DNA of 64,000 nt from Nitratifractor salsuginis DSM 16511 (GCF_000186245.1 NC_014935.1:744001-808000); one strand, 5' to 3'; positions 8,587-17,489 are shown, numbered from the stretch's first letter. Program-made: numbers and translations. Notes: generated by a model not told the origin, from the sequence alone.

Positions 8587-8874
8587 ATGAATGACAACGA
8601 CCCCAAAATCAAAAAGATCGTCACCGCGGCCGACGGCCTGAGTCTGGGGATCTCCATCGTGGTGGCGGTGCTTATCGGCGTCGCCATCGGCCTGGGGCTC
8701 AAGCGGCTTACGGGAGCGGGCTGGACCCTCTGGATCGGCGTATTAATCGGCCTGGGGGCCGCGCTGCGGAATATCCAGATCGCCTATAAAAAACAGAAAG
8801 CTTCCCTCGATGAGCTGGCGCGGGATCCCCGGTACAACAAGCGCCGCTACGATGATGAGGACGACGAGGATTGA
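8587..8874 (+). CDS. AtpZ/AtpI-like small membrane protein
   Basis: This 95-residue protein has two hydrophobic helices (residues 18-38 and 45-60) separated by a short basic loop, then a charged tail ending in an Asp/Glu run. The arrangement and the sequence LSLGISIVVAVLIGVAIGLGL fit the AtpZ/AtpI family, thought to assist assembly or Mg transport for the F0F1 ATP synthase. No atp genes are nearby, which is usual in Campylobacterota. Its TGA stop at 8872-8874 overlaps the ATG of the next gene. Confidence 0.7.
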   Translation: MNDNDPKIKKIVTAADGLSLGISIVVAVLIGVAIGLGLKRLTGAGWTLWIGVLIGLGAALRNIQIAYKKQKASLDELARDPRYNKRRYDDEDDED

Positions 8875-9404
8875 TGCGACGCACGTTGCTGACCCTGCTG
8901 GCTGGGGATGGAGTATTGCTGCTTTTGACCTTGATCGTGGGGGATCTCCGGGTGATCGCGAGTGCTCAGGTGGGCTACTGGAGCAGCGCTCTGGTGGTTC
9001 TGGCCTCCTTCGGCACTTATCGCAGGATGGTGCAGCGCCGCCTGGAGGCCGAGAGTATCCCCGCCGCCGATATCGACCGTGATGTGATCGACAGGCTCGA
9101 AGACCCCTACGACCTCTACAGCGAAGAGGCGGAAGAGACAACAGAGGAGAAATCGGCACGGGAGCAGATCCGGGAGGAGAAAAAGCGGCTCAAAAAGCAG
9201 CGACGCTCCCCCGCAGCCGCCGCCCGGGATGCGGTGCCGGCCTTCTCCCCCTGGCGGCTGGGGGCCTATGGGGTGCTGGTCGCTGGATTTTTCTTTCTCA
9301 ACGGTGCGCATCTGCTGCACCTGGGAAGTTACCTTTTGTCTCTGGCACTTCCCATCATTTTGGCGGTCTGGAGCCTGATGAACCCGGGGAGCGAAAATGC
9401 TTAG
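8874..9404 (+). CDS. conserved membrane protein of unknown function
   Basis: I do not recognise a characterised family. The 176-residue protein has two N-terminal hydrophobic segments (LLTLLAGDGVLLLLTLIVG; a second near residues 35-48), a charged middle with a Glu/Lys-rich stretch (residues 80-110), and two C-terminal hydrophobic segments (near 128-148 and 152-170). The ATG at 8874 was chosen over the TTG at 8871 because it forms a TGATG overlap with the preceding stop. It overlaps the next gene by 8 bases. Translational coupling suggests that it works with its two neighbours at the membrane. Confidence 0.65.
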   Translation: MRRTLLTLLAGDGVLLLLTLIVGDLRVIASAQVGYWSSALVVLASFGTYRRMVQRRLEAESIPAADIDRDVIDRLEDPYDLYSEEAEETTEEKSAREQIREEKKRLKKQRRSPAAAARDAVPAFSPWRLGAYGVLVAGFFFLNGAHLLHLGSYLLSLALPIILAVWSLMNPGSENA

Positions 9405-9888
9405 GCGGCTGCGGCGTCCGGGCTATTGGATCGTGCTTCTGGCGATCCTGGCGGTCTATTTCTACCGGCAGTATCTCCATCAGGAGGAGCTTCAGCGGCT
9501 CGAAGCGAAAAAGCGTCTCTATCAGAGCTACGGTGAGCGTTTTCTGGGGCAGCTGGGCGAGGGGAATTTCACCGGCTGTCAAAGCTGTTTCGACCGGGAA
9601 GGCAACGCCAGTATCGCCCTGGAGGATATCGCCCTGTTTGTCGAAACCCTCCATCTGGACCGTCCCCATACCCTCCGCTGGAAAAACCTGAACGAAAACA
9701 ACGACACCGTCACCCTCTCCGGAGAGCTCACTCTGGATGGAAACGGAAGCTATCCCATCGACATTATGGTGGTCCGGCGAGGGAAAAAGATCCTGATGCG
9801 TAAAGTCCACGTCGGCCCCAAAACCCTCCAGCTGCACCACGAGGGCTTTCCCTTTACGACGTCCCAAGAGAATAACGTAACGAAGTAA
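9397..9888 (+). CDS. single-span membrane protein of unknown function
   Basis: A 163-residue protein with an N-terminal anchor (residues 10-24, YWIVLLAILAVYFY), a short Glu/Leu-rich helix and a soluble domain, probably periplasmic, with two cysteines spaced CQSC near residues 61-64. The CxxC-like pair could be redox active or bind metal, but the surrounding sequence is not a thioredoxin fold. It is the last gene of the hemL operon. No family was recognised. Confidence 0.6.
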   Translation: MLRRLRRPGYWIVLLAILAVYFYRQYLHQEELQRLEAKKRLYQSYGERFLGQLGEGNFTGCQSCFDREGNASIALEDIALFVETLHLDRPHTLRWKNLNENNDTVTLSGELTLDGNGSYPIDIMVVRRGKKILMRKVHVGPKTLQLHHEGFPFTTSQENNVTK

Positions 9889-10006
9889 GGCCTGTAGGTC
9901 TTATTGTGGTGTGGATAAGGTGATTATCCTGATAAATATAGGAAGCCACGATGATTTTTACTGATTGTCTTTAAAAACTTTGAAAAGAGTTGGGAAATAA
10001 AGAGGA

Positions 10007-10093
10007 TGGTGCGGACGAGAGGACTTGAACCTCCACGGGATTGCTCCCACTAGAACCTGAATCTAGCGCGTCTACCAATTCCGCCACGTCCGC
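10007..10093 (-). tRNA. tRNA-Leu (anticodon CAG)
   Basis: The reverse strand folds as a class II tRNA: acceptor stem GCGGACG/CGTCCGC, D-arm GGCGGAATTGGTAGACGC, anticodon stem CTAGA/TCTAG with loop TTCAGGT, a long variable arm (TGGGAGCAATCCCGT) and T-arm GAGGTTCAAGTCCTC. The 3' CCA is encoded (10007-10009). Confidence 0.95.
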
Positions 10094-10229
10094 ATCGATG
10101 AAGAATCAATGCGTTAGCTTTGATGGGCAGAATTATACTTGAGATAGCTTAATCAAAACTTGAAAAAAGCAAGGCCGGGAGATTTTTTTCGTACCTTTTT
10201 TCATACAGGCTGATGTCGGCATCCTGGGG

Positions 10230-10235
10230 TATAAT
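10230..10235 (+). promoter_or_regulatory. putative -10 box of the IscU-like operon
   Basis: TATAAT lies 25 bases before the ATG at 10261; the Shine-Dalgarno GAGGAG follows at 10250-10255. Confidence 0.5.
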
Positions 10236-10260
10236 TCCTCAATATCCTTGAGGAGTCTCA

Positions 10261-10740
10261 ATGTCTATCGAAGTCAACGACGAACTGGTCCAGCATATGG
10301 CCAATCCCAACAACTACGGAAGCCTGGAAGAGCCCGACGCCATTGGGATCGGGGAGAACCCGGAGAACGGTGAAAAGGTCATCATCTATCTCAAGGTGGA
10401 TGAGAGCGAAGGAACCGAGCGGATCGAGGAGATCCGTTTTCAGGCGATCGCGTGTATGACCACGGTCGTGGCGGGGTCGATCATCACCAAGGAGGCGGAG
10501 CGGCTCAGTTTCGAGCAGGCCGAGGATCTCATCGCCGTGACTCTGGGGATGCTGGAGGGGGTCCCGCCCGATCAGGCGGCCTGTTCGGAGATGGTGGTCG
10601 TAGCCCTACGGGCGGCGATGGATACCTACCGGGCCAAGAAAGAGAACCCGGAGATCCCCGCCATCATCTACAAGATCGAGCAGAGCTGCAACCCCGAAGC
10701 GGCGGACCCGAGTATGAAGCAAACAGAGGAGGCAAAATGA
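10261..10740 (+). CDS. IscU/NifU-N-like Fe-S scaffold missing one ligand cysteine
   Basis: The 159-residue protein has the IscU fold. Scaffold proteins of this family assemble [2Fe-2S] clusters on three cysteines. Two of them are kept, Cys65 (IACMTT, matching YGCGSA of IscU) and Cys108 (AACSEM, matching KIHCSI). The first, in the usual N-x-x-C-G-D block, is replaced: the sequence reads NPENGEK, with Asn36 in the Cys position and Glu38 in place of the conserved Asp. Cluster assembly by the standard mechanism is therefore doubtful, and a role as a variant carrier or binding partner is possible. It heads a tightly overlapping operon with a ferritin-like protein and psd (ATGA overlap at 10737-10740). 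Confidence 0.8.
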   Translation: MSIEVNDELVQHMANPNNYGSLEEPDAIGIGENPENGEKVIIYLKVDESEGTERIEEIRFQAIACMTTVVAGSIITKEAERLSFEQAEDLIAVTLGMLEGVPPDQAACSEMVVVALRAAMDTYRAKKENPEIPAIIYKIEQSCNPEAADPSMKQTEEAK

Positions 10741-11576
10741 AACGACTGCTGGTCAAGACCCACGAACTTTGGCTGGAGACCCTGATGGCGTCTCTGATGA
10801 GCCGCGACGGTGAAAACAAACGGGTGCTGGGGGAATTCTCCAGCATTCTCTGGCGCCATTTCACCTGGATCGAGCACGATCTGATCCAAAAAGGGATCGA
10901 GTATGACTACAACCGGGACAATATCCCCATCAAAGTCGATCGGCTCAGCGTCATCGTCGCCGACATTATCCGCAGGATGAACGATCAGGAGCTGCTATTG
11001 GTGCATTGCGACGACGCGGCGCTCAAACAGCGGATCGAAACCGATCTGGAGTATATGAAATACGCCCTGGGCAAGCTGCCCGATGAAGAGGTGCACGCCT
11101 TCGATATGAACCGGACCTACCGGGATATCGAGCTGGATGAGGAGGCGACGGGGGCGCTGACCCTTTTCCTCTTCGAAGAGAGTTACAAAGAGTATGAGCT
11201 GATTATGATCTACAACTATCTCCAGGCTCACAGCGAGGATGCTTTCCTCAACCGGATCTTCCAGATCCTCATCGACGAGAGTTTCTTTCACCTGCGCAGC
11301 TTCGGGGAGATGATGGCGGAGATGGGGATCCTGGGGGTGCCGAGGGTGATCCACGAGAGCCTCTACAAGGTCAGCGATATCGAGAAATTCCTCCTCGACG
11401 GGATCGAAGAGGAGATCGCCGCCAAGGATCAGTGCCGGGAGCTCTCCGACGCCGTAGCCGCCAAGAGCGAGGAGTTGGCGAAGTTCTTCGACTTTATCAA
11501 TCATCAGGAGAATTACCACATCGAGCTGATGCGCGAAGCGGTGGAACACTACCGAAAGCAGCATCGCGATGGCTAG
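10737..11576 (+). CDS. ferritin-like helical protein of unknown function
   Basis: This 279-residue protein is predicted to be almost entirely helical. Helix pairs carry carboxylate-histidine patterns: EESYKEYE near residue 150, DESFFHLR near 180 and QENYHIELM near 262. This is suggestive of a ferritin-like or rubrerythrin-like four-helix diiron fold, although spacing is not canonical throughout. The start ATG at 10737 overlaps the stop of the IscU-like gene, and the coding frame is also open further upstream by chance. Co-translation with an Fe-S scaffold variant suggests a role in iron handling; this is inference. Confidence 0.6.
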   Translation: MKRLLVKTHELWLETLMASLMSRDGENKRVLGEFSSILWRHFTWIEHDLIQKGIEYDYNRDNIPIKVDRLSVIVADIIRRMNDQELLLVHCDDAALKQRIETDLEYMKYALGKLPDEEVHAFDMNRTYRDIELDEEATGALTLFLFEESYKEYELIMIYNYLQAHSEDAFLNRIFQILIDESFFHLRSFGEMMAEMGILGVPRVIHESLYKVSDIEKFLLDGIEEEIAAKDQCRELSDAVAAKSEELAKFFDFINHQENYHIELMREAVEHYRKQHRDG

Positions 11577-12396
11577 CCACTACACGTCGCTCCTCTCCCG
11601 CCTCTTCGGTAAGTTCGCCGTCACGAGCTTTCCCGGCCCCTTTCAGCGGCTGATCAACCGTTCCTACGTTCGGCTGATGGGCTTGGATATGAGCGAATTT
11701 GCCCCGGCGGAGAGCTACTCTTCTCTCAATCGGCTCTTTACCCGGGCGTTAAAAGCCCAGCGAAGCATCGATCCCGATCCGCTGGCGGTCATCGCCCCCT
11801 GCGACGCACTGATCACCGATCTGGGGACCATTAGCGATGGAAAAGCGTACCAGATCAAGGGGATGGCCTACGATACCGCCGCGCTGCTGGGGGAGCATTA
11901 TGCCAGTGAAGCGGAGCGTCTGGAGGGGGGGAATTATGCCAACTTCTATCTCTCTCCCCGGGATTATCACCGCTATCACGCCCCGATGGATCTAAAGATC
12001 GAGAGTATCACCCATATCCCCGGGCGTCTCTATCCGGTCAATATGCCCCTGCTGAAAAACAAGCTCAACCTCTTCATCGAGAATGAGCGGGTGATCCTCC
12101 AGGCAGCGGACCGGCAAGGTCGGCGTCACTTCCTTGTGCTGGTAGGGGCGCTCAATGTGGGGAAGATGGTCGTGACCTTTGAGGAGCGTATCCACACCAA
12201 CACTGCGCCCGGCCCCGCACGCCATTACCGCTACGAGACGCCAATCTCTTTGAAAAAAGGGGAGCTCTTCGGCTGGTTCGAGATGGGCTCGACGATCGTG
12301 ATGCTGAGTCAGAAAGGGGCTTTGGAGTATGAGATCGAAGCGGGAGAGAAGGTCCGCTTCGCCCAAACCATCGGTCGATTGAAGGAGGATGGATGA
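11569..12396 (+). CDS. psd: phosphatidylserine decarboxylase proenzyme
   Basis: Psd converts phosphatidylserine to phosphatidylethanolamine at the inner membrane. The proenzyme cleaves itself at a Gly-Ser bond and the Ser becomes the pyruvoyl cofactor; here the motif is MGST near residue 240 (usually LGST). The conserved SPRDYHRYHAP block near residues 128-138 carries the histidine of the protease triad. The 275-residue length fits the bacterial type. It overlaps the upstream gene by 8 bases and the downstream gene by 4. Confidence 0.95.
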   Translation: MASHYTSLLSRLFGKFAVTSFPGPFQRLINRSYVRLMGLDMSEFAPAESYSSLNRLFTRALKAQRSIDPDPLAVIAPCDALITDLGTISDGKAYQIKGMAYDTAALLGEHYASEAERLEGGNYANFYLSPRDYHRYHAPMDLKIESITHIPGRLYPVNMPLLKNKLNLFIENERVILQAADRQGRRHFLVLVGALNVGKMVVTFEERIHTNTAPGPARHYRYETPISLKKGELFGWFEMGSTIVMLSQKGALEYEIEAGEKVRFAQTIGRLKEDG

Positions 12397-13301
12397 AGAT
12401 CCAGGAGATACAGGAGTTTGCCGAGATACGGACCAAGGCGAGAGCCTATCTCTGTTTCATTATGGAGCGCAACCTGCCCAACCATTTGCCGGGGATCGAG
12501 CTGGATGACCTGGTCGCCGGGATGAAGAAGATCAGCAACGAGATCGGGAAAGTCGATGCGATCTATGTGCTGGATCCGATGGGACGGCAGATCACCAATA
12601 CCGTCAGCATCGATCCCAAATTCGCCCGCAAAGGGGCAGGGGAGAACCGCAGCAACCGCGCCTACTACTACCGGGTGATCAAGGAGAAGCGCTGTGTGCT
12701 GACCGATCCTTATCCCTCCCTGGGGGGCAACAAGCTGGTTGTCACCGCCGCTTACCCCATCTTCAACGACAAAAACGAGCTGCAGTACATCGTCTGCGTG
12801 GATATCACCCTGGAGGATATCCTCCATATGATCCATCCCACTTCCATCGATTCGATGATCGGGCGATTTAACAAGGGGGTCTATGGCGCTTTTAGCTTGG
12901 CGCTTTTCGCAGTGGCGCTGCTGCTCTTCGTCAAAGCGATCGACAGTTTCATCACCTACGGAATGGAGTTCAAGGAGATCACCGTCAAAGATATGTTCCA
13001 ATCGACGATCCTCCTGACCCTCTCTCTGGCTATTTTCGATCTGGTCAAGGCGATCTTCGAAGAGGAGGTCCTGGGGGCCCATCGCAAACACGCGGAAGAC
13101 GATATCCACAAAACGATGGTGCGCTTCCTCGGCTCCATCATCATCGCCTTGGCGATCGAAGCGCTGATGCTGGTCTTCAAATTTGCCATCACCGATCCCA
13201 ATAAACTCCTCTATGCCGTCGGGCTGCTTCTGGGGATCACCGCGCTGATGATCGGCCTTTCGGTCTATCTGCGGGCGATCAACGGCCACAGAAAACCATA
13301 G
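12393..13301 (+). CDS. membrane protein with N-terminal PDC/Cache-like sensor domain
   Basis: The 302-residue protein has an N-terminal soluble domain of about 150 residues with the PDC/Cache pattern (VDAIYVLDPMGRQITNT, NRAYYYRVIKEKRCVLTDPY, VVTAAYPIFNDKNELQYIVCVDI). It is followed by about four membrane helices (residues 165-185, 205-220, 247-268, 275-292). No kinase, GGDEF or methyl-accepting domain follows, so output would be through the membrane part or a partner. There is no N-terminal anchor, so the sensor domain may be cytoplasmic. The start ATG overlaps the psd stop. Confidence 0.65.
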   Translation: MKIQEIQEFAEIRTKARAYLCFIMERNLPNHLPGIELDDLVAGMKKISNEIGKVDAIYVLDPMGRQITNTVSIDPKFARKGAGENRSNRAYYYRVIKEKRCVLTDPYPSLGGNKLVVTAAYPIFNDKNELQYIVCVDITLEDILHMIHPTSIDSMIGRFNKGVYGAFSLALFAVALLLFVKAIDSFITYGMEFKEITVKDMFQSTILLTLSLAIFDLVKAIFEEEVLGAHRKHAEDDIHKTMVRFLGSIIIALAIEALMLVFKFAITDPNKLLYAVGLLLGITALMIGLSVYLRAINGHRKP

Positions 13302-13305
13302 ATCG

Positions 13306-13968
13306 ATGGCGACTCTCCGAAAACGCCTGGCCATCTTCGATATGGACGGCACCCTGGTCGACAGTTCCCTGGCCATCGCCAACGCCATCAACTTCGTCCG
13401 TTCCCGCCTGGGATTGCCACCTCTGCCCAGGGAGGAGATCATCTCCAGGATCAACGATCCCCATCTCAACGCCGCAGAGTATTTTTACGCCACCGACCAT
13501 TTCGAGGTGCGGCACGAAGAGTGGTTTTCGGAATATTACAGCGCCCACCATCAGGAGGAGCTCCGGCTCTATCCAGGCATCCTGGAGCTGCTGGAGTGGC
13601 TGAAGGGTCAAGGCTGCCTCCTGGCCGTCGCTACCAACGCCTATCGCCGTTCGGCCCTGGAGACTTTGGAGCATCTGGGGATCAGCGATTATTTTGACGC
13701 GGTGGCGAGCTACGACGATGTGGAGCGGGGAAAGCCGGCTCCCGATATGCTTGTGAAGATTTTAGAGGAGTTGAAGGTTTCCCGGGAAGAGGCGATCTTC
13801 ATCGGAGACGGCCCCCGGGACGCAATGGCCGCCGAAGCGGCCGGGATCGAGTTTATCCTGGTGCAGTGGGGCTTTAGCGACCACCGTCACGCGGTGGAGA
13901 GTGTGGAGGAGCTCCGGAGTATTCTGGAGCGCCGCTGTCAGGAGAGAAGCTCTCTGGCGAAGAAGTAG
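13306..13968 (+). CDS. HAD-family phosphatase, phosphoglycolate phosphatase-like
   Basis: The 220-residue protein belongs to the HAD superfamily with an alpha-helical cap. Motif I is FDMDGTLVDS (residues 8-17), motif II is VATNAY, the motif III lysine is in ERGKPAPDM, and motif IV is FIGDGPRDAMAA. The overall organisation matches Gph/PGMB-type phosphatases of small sugar phosphates, but the substrate is not determined by sequence. It is the last gene of the IscU-like operon and ends 31 bases inside the convergent neighbour. Confidence 0.8.
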   Translation: MATLRKRLAIFDMDGTLVDSSLAIANAINFVRSRLGLPPLPREEIISRINDPHLNAAEYFYATDHFEVRHEEWFSEYYSAHHQEELRLYPGILELLEWLKGQGCLLAVATNAYRRSALETLEHLGISDYFDAVASYDDVERGKPAPDMLVKILEELKVSREEAIFIGDGPRDAMAAEAAGIEFILVQWGFSDHRHAVESVEELRSILERRCQERSSLAKK

Positions 13969-14696
13969 ACCGCCGCGTTGTAGAGCGAGAGGAAATAGGC
14001 GCCGATCAGGGCGATGGGGATCAGCAAAATGGAGACGGTGAACCAGGAGAGGACCACCGCGGCCACGAAGACGATCACGGACCAGAGCAGGATCAGCAGG
14101 AAATAATCCTTGTTGAAGGTCCGCTTCCAGAATTTGGGGCTAAAGAGCAAAAAGGTTTTCATAAAGGCCGGGCCGAATCCGTCGGCGGCCATCACCTCTC
14201 CGGTGACCCCGGGAAAGATATAGGACAAAAAGAGCAGGATCAGCAAAAAGAACACCATCACTCCCATCGCTCCGGAGGTGGAGATCGCCGCGACGAAGGC
14301 TTGCATATCATTGCCCTGGATGGCGCTTACGTCGACGGTCGCGCTGAACATCATCATAAAGATCAGGCCCAGGACCATACTGATGGTGAAGTATCCCAGC
14401 ATTCCTCCCGCCGCGATGTCGAGATGACGGGTCAGAAGGTCGCCCAGTCTGGTACGCGCGGCGACATCGGCCATCTCCTCGGAGTTTGAGGCTTCGGGGA
14501 TCTGTCTCGCGACATAGACTTGTACTTCGAAGCTCAAAATCGCATAGGCCAGAGCGAAAGCCAGTCCCAGAAAGGGGACATACTGCAGTAGCGCCAGGGT
14601 GACCAGAATGGCGATGGCGGCCAGGGAGAGGGCCACATTGCCCTTGAAGAAATTGGCGGCGATGTTGATCGCCTCTTTGTTGCTCGGTTGGATCAT
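13938..14696 (-). CDS. polytopic membrane protein of unknown function
   Basis: A 252-residue protein with about six hydrophobic segments, for example LSLAAIAILVTLALL, MVLGLIFMMMF, VMVFFLLILLFLSYIF and the last three near the C terminus. The helices at both ends and the soluble loop near residues 65-90 resemble DUF4013-type proteins, but I cannot assign a family with confidence. It is monocistronic and overlaps the convergent HAD gene by 31 bases at its 3' end. Confidence 0.65.
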   Translation of the reverse strand: MIQPSNKEAINIAANFFKGNVALSLAAIAILVTLALLQYVPFLGLAFALAYAILSFEVQVYVARQIPEASNSEEMADVAARTRLGDLLTRHLDIAAGGMLGYFTISMVLGLIFMMMFSATVDVSAIQGNDMQAFVAAISTSGAMGVMVFFLLILLFLSYIFPGVTGEVMAADGFGPAFMKTFLLFSPKFWKRTFNKDYFLLILLWSVIVFVAAVVLSWFTVSILLIPIALIGAYFLSLYNAAVYFFARELLS

Positions 14697-14768
14697 TTCA
14701 CACTCCTCTTGAAAACTTTTTCTCCATTGTATCAGTTTGAATCGCCAAGCAGTGCAATCCAGGTCGCT

Positions 14769-16646
14769 TTACCAGGAGCCGCCGCCCCCGCCTCCGCCTC
14801 CGCCGCCGGAGAAGCCGCCCCCGCCGGAGAAGCCGCCGGTCTCGCTGGGGGGAGGGGAAGCGAGCTCCGCGGCGCTGTCGTAGAAATCGTCGATCGTATC
14901 GAAATCCCCCACATACCAGACCGGTGCCTGGGGAAGCAGCTCGGTATAGAGCTCTTTCCAGGCGTTGGTCATTCCGAAGAGCATAGCGTAGGGGAGGGTC
15001 TTGTCGAGGTAGAGGGGGTCTTGTTTGAGAAAACGGCGGATGCGGTCCTTCTCGACTCGCGATATGAACTCTTTGAGCCCCAGGAGGTAGCGGTGCATCT
15101 CGGCACCTTTGGGGGTGAAAGGACCGATACGGCGGTAGTAATACCAGAGGCTCAGAGCGATGACCAACAGATAACCGAAGGGGCCGAAGAGAAGGGAACG
15201 CAGATCCCCGGTCTGCAAAAGATCACCCAGCAGGGCAAAAGAGCTGAAGGCGGTCCAGACCAGGCCGAAGATCCCCTGGCTGATGCTGCGGAGCTCCCAG
15301 GCGCGATAGAGCATCCCCAGGCCGACCCCGATAAAGACGACAGCAAAGAGGGAGAGGATGAGCTGTTCCGGATGCCCCGCCTCCACAGCACGATAAGCCA
15401 GCAGGCCCGCGATGGGGAGGGCCAGGAGGATCGATTTCAACAGGAATTTTGAGCGGGCTTTGGTGGGCTTTTCGGTGAAGTAGCCTTCCCGGACCGACCA
15501 GTCGTAGAGGATCCGGTCGAGATCACTGAGCTTTTGGATGAAAAGTTCCCGACGCTCTCTCATATCGGGATCGAAGGTGAAGGTGTCGGCGCCGACGAAG
15601 AGGATCCGGGTGAGCAGGTAGCGCTGATCTTCCGTCAGGCTCTCATCCAGGGGCTTGTCGGTGCGTTGGACATAGGCGGGGTCTCGTCCGTCCTTGTGGA
15701 TGACGAGGTATCCTTTCTCCGCCAGTTCCACGATGGCGGCGGAGATATCCCGGTGGTCGCTGAATTTGTCGTAGATGAGCCCCGACTGGAGGAGGCTGAG
15801 ATCTTTGGGCGGGTAATATTGGGGGGCGATGCTCCCTTCGCCGCTGCCCACACCGCTCTTTTTGGCAAATTGGCGGAGGAAGAGGAGATAAAGCAGCAGC
15901 AGAGGCAAGGGAAGGGCATCGGCGAGACGGTCCCAGAGCGATGTTTGGACATTCTCGGTCCCCCGCTGCCCCAGGAGCCCTTCGGGGAAAGCCACCTCTA
16001 CCGTCACCCCTTCGTGGGGGCCGAGATTATGTGCCGTGAGTATGAAGCGGTGATCGTCGATCCATCGGGGCGGCTCTGTGGGGGTGGTGGAGCCGTAACG
16101 CCCCCGCCAGCTGTGGAGGGTGACGTTTTGGCGGCTCAGAACCGGAGGGAGAATGACTTCGGCGCGGAAACGCTCGATGGGGACTTTCCAGCCGGTCCCC
16201 ACGAGGTTCCAGCGCACGGCATCCCCCGAACCGTCGGAGGTGGGGAGCACCCCCTTGCTGACGCGGTAGTCGATGGTGTAGCGGTGGGTGCCGCTGATGA
16301 GCCGATCCGGATCGCCGATTTTGAGGCGGAGCATCTTGCCGGCCTGGGAGGAGTAGAGGCTCTCCTTGTGCCAAGGCACGGAGGCTCCGTCCATCCGGAC
16401 CCCGGTCGCTTGGATCCCCAGGTCCACGGGATGGGCATACTCAGAGACTTTGACGGTGACGGGGATATCCCGGAAGATCCCGTGACGCCAACTGTTCTCG
16501 AAATCGTAGAGGATCTCTTCGTGGAGCTGGAGGGTCCCGTCGGGGTGGATTTCCAGTCGAGTCTGATAATCAGCGATCTTTTCTGCCGCGAGGGAGGTAT
16601 CCAGGGCCAGCAGGAACCCAAGGACAAAAAGGAGTCGTTGAATCAT
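14769..16646 (-). CDS. DUF2207 membrane protein with Gly-rich tail
   Basis: The 625-residue protein begins with a signal peptide (MIQRLLFVLGFLLALDTSLAA), followed by an immunoglobulin-like DUF2207 domain (residues ~25-210, with ILYDFENSWRHGIFRDIPV). A membrane helix is near residue 255, a cytoplasmic winged-helix-like region follows (IYDKFSDHRDISAAIVELAEKGYL), then further membrane helices and a C-terminal Gly/Ser-rich tail ending GGGSW. The reading frame is open upstream, but the ATG at 16646 gives the signal peptide and sits 4 bases after the lemA stop. Function unknown; the lemA-DUF2207 pairing is common in bacteria. Confidence 0.85.
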   Translation of the reverse strand: MIQRLLFVLGFLLALDTSLAAEKIADYQTRLEIHPDGTLQLHEEILYDFENSWRHGIFRDIPVTVKVSEYAHPVDLGIQATGVRMDGASVPWHKESLYSSQAGKMLRLKIGDPDRLISGTHRYTIDYRVSKGVLPTSDGSGDAVRWNLVGTGWKVPIERFRAEVILPPVLSRQNVTLHSWRGRYGSTTPTEPPRWIDDHRFILTAHNLGPHEGVTVEVAFPEGLLGQRGTENVQTSLWDRLADALPLPLLLLYLLFLRQFAKKSGVGSGEGSIAPQYYPPKDLSLLQSGLIYDKFSDHRDISAAIVELAEKGYLVIHKDGRDPAYVQRTDKPLDESLTEDQRYLLTRILFVGADTFTFDPDMRERRELFIQKLSDLDRILYDWSVREGYFTEKPTKARSKFLLKSILLALPIAGLLAYRAVEAGHPEQLILSLFAVVFIGVGLGMLYRAWELRSISQGIFGLVWTAFSSFALLGDLLQTGDLRSLLFGPFGYLLVIALSLWYYYRRIGPFTPKGAEMHRYLLGLKEFISRVEKDRIRRFLKQDPLYLDKTLPYAMLFGMTNAWKELYTELLPQAPVWYVGDFDTIDDFYDSAAELASPPPSETGGFSGGGGFSGGGGGGGGGGSW

Positions 16647-16650
16647 CGGT

Positions 16651-17217
16651 TCAGTCGAATTTGATCTCGGGCATCTTCTTGACCGCCGCTTTCTCCGACT
16701 CTTCCAGCTCGAAAAACTCTTTGGGGGTGAAGTGGTATTTCTGGGCGATGAGGTTGTCGGGGAAGGATTCGATGCGGGTGTTGTAGTCGCGGACCACGGC
16801 GTTGTAGTAGCGACGGGCGTTTTGGATGGCGTCTTCGATTTCGCTGAGCTGCTGCTGGAGATTGAGGAAGTTTTCATTGGCCTTGAGGTCGGGATAGGCT
16901 TCGGCCAGGGCAAAGAGCTTGCCCAGGGCCTGGGTAAGCATCGTGTCGGCCTGCTCGTGCTCTTTGACGCTGCCGGCGTTCATCCCCAGTTGCCGTGCTT
17001 TGACCACTTTTTCCAGGGTATCGGCTTCGTAGTTCTTGTACCCCTTGACGGTTTCCACGAGGGCGGGGATGAGGTTGTAGCGGCGCTTGAGCTGTACGTC
17101 GATGTCGGACCAGGCGGCGTCGGCGGTCTGACGCAGGCTTACCAGGCGGTTGTAGAGGTAGACGGCATAGAGGACCGCTCCGACGATCAGCAGCAGGAGA
17201 ATGGTGCTGGTACTCAT
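16651..17217 (-). CDS. lemA: LemA family protein
   Basis: The 188-residue protein has an N-terminal signal anchor (ILLLLIVGAVLYAVYLYNRLV) and the LemA helical domain with the hallmark AWSDIDVQLKRRYNLIPALVE and FPDNLIAQKYHFTPKEFFE blocks. LemA proteins are anchored at the cytoplasmic membrane; the function is poorly defined. It is transcribed with the DUF2207 gene. Confidence 0.92.
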   Translation of the reverse strand: MSTSTILLLLIVGAVLYAVYLYNRLVSLRQTADAAWSDIDVQLKRRYNLIPALVETVKGYKNYEADTLEKVVKARQLGMNAGSVKEHEQADTMLTQALGKLFALAEAYPDLKANENFLNLQQQLSEIEDAIQNARRYYNAVVRDYNTRIESFPDNLIAQKYHFTPKEFFELEESEKAAVKKMPEIKFD

Positions 17218-17288
17218 AAAGACTCCTTCAGATTATCTTGTTCTATTGTATCACACTGAGCGTTTCAGAGTCGAAACCTATTCTTGAG

Positions 17289-17294
17289 TATAAT
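17289..17294 (+). promoter_or_regulatory. -10 box before the hsdM remnant
   Basis: TATAAT lies 32 bases before the TTG start of the hsdM remnant. It probably still drives the surviving Fic gene. Confidence 0.45.
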
Positions 17295-17325
17295 AGCCCA
17301 AGACTCCGCAGCAGAGAGGGAAAGA

Positions 17326-17489
17326 TTGATAGAACAAGAATTTTTAAAAAATCGTGAGAAAAAACTGTGGAGTTCGGCTAATAAATTGCTGTTGTCATTT
17401 GACGGCGACACTGAAAGAACAGAGCAGAGTTACACCGGCTCGAAGAAGAGATCAGGAAGAATCTGGCGGGGCTCGGGTACGAAGTATGA
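17326..17489 (+). pseudogene. hsdM remnant (N- and C-terminal ends only)
   Basis: From a TTG at 17326, with GAGAGGG upstream, the frame encodes IEQEFLKNREKKLWSSANKLL, matching the N terminus of type I restriction DNA methylases (HsdM). After about 30 codons the match stops. At 17427-17489 a different frame encodes ELHRLEEEIRKNLAGLGYEV followed by TGA, which matches the HsdM C terminus (x-L-E-x-E-I-x-x-N-L-x-x-L-G-Y). The catalytic core (about 450 residues, with the NPPY motif) is absent. The stop codon overlaps the ATG of the Fic gene. An internal deletion is the simplest reading. Confidence 0.7.
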
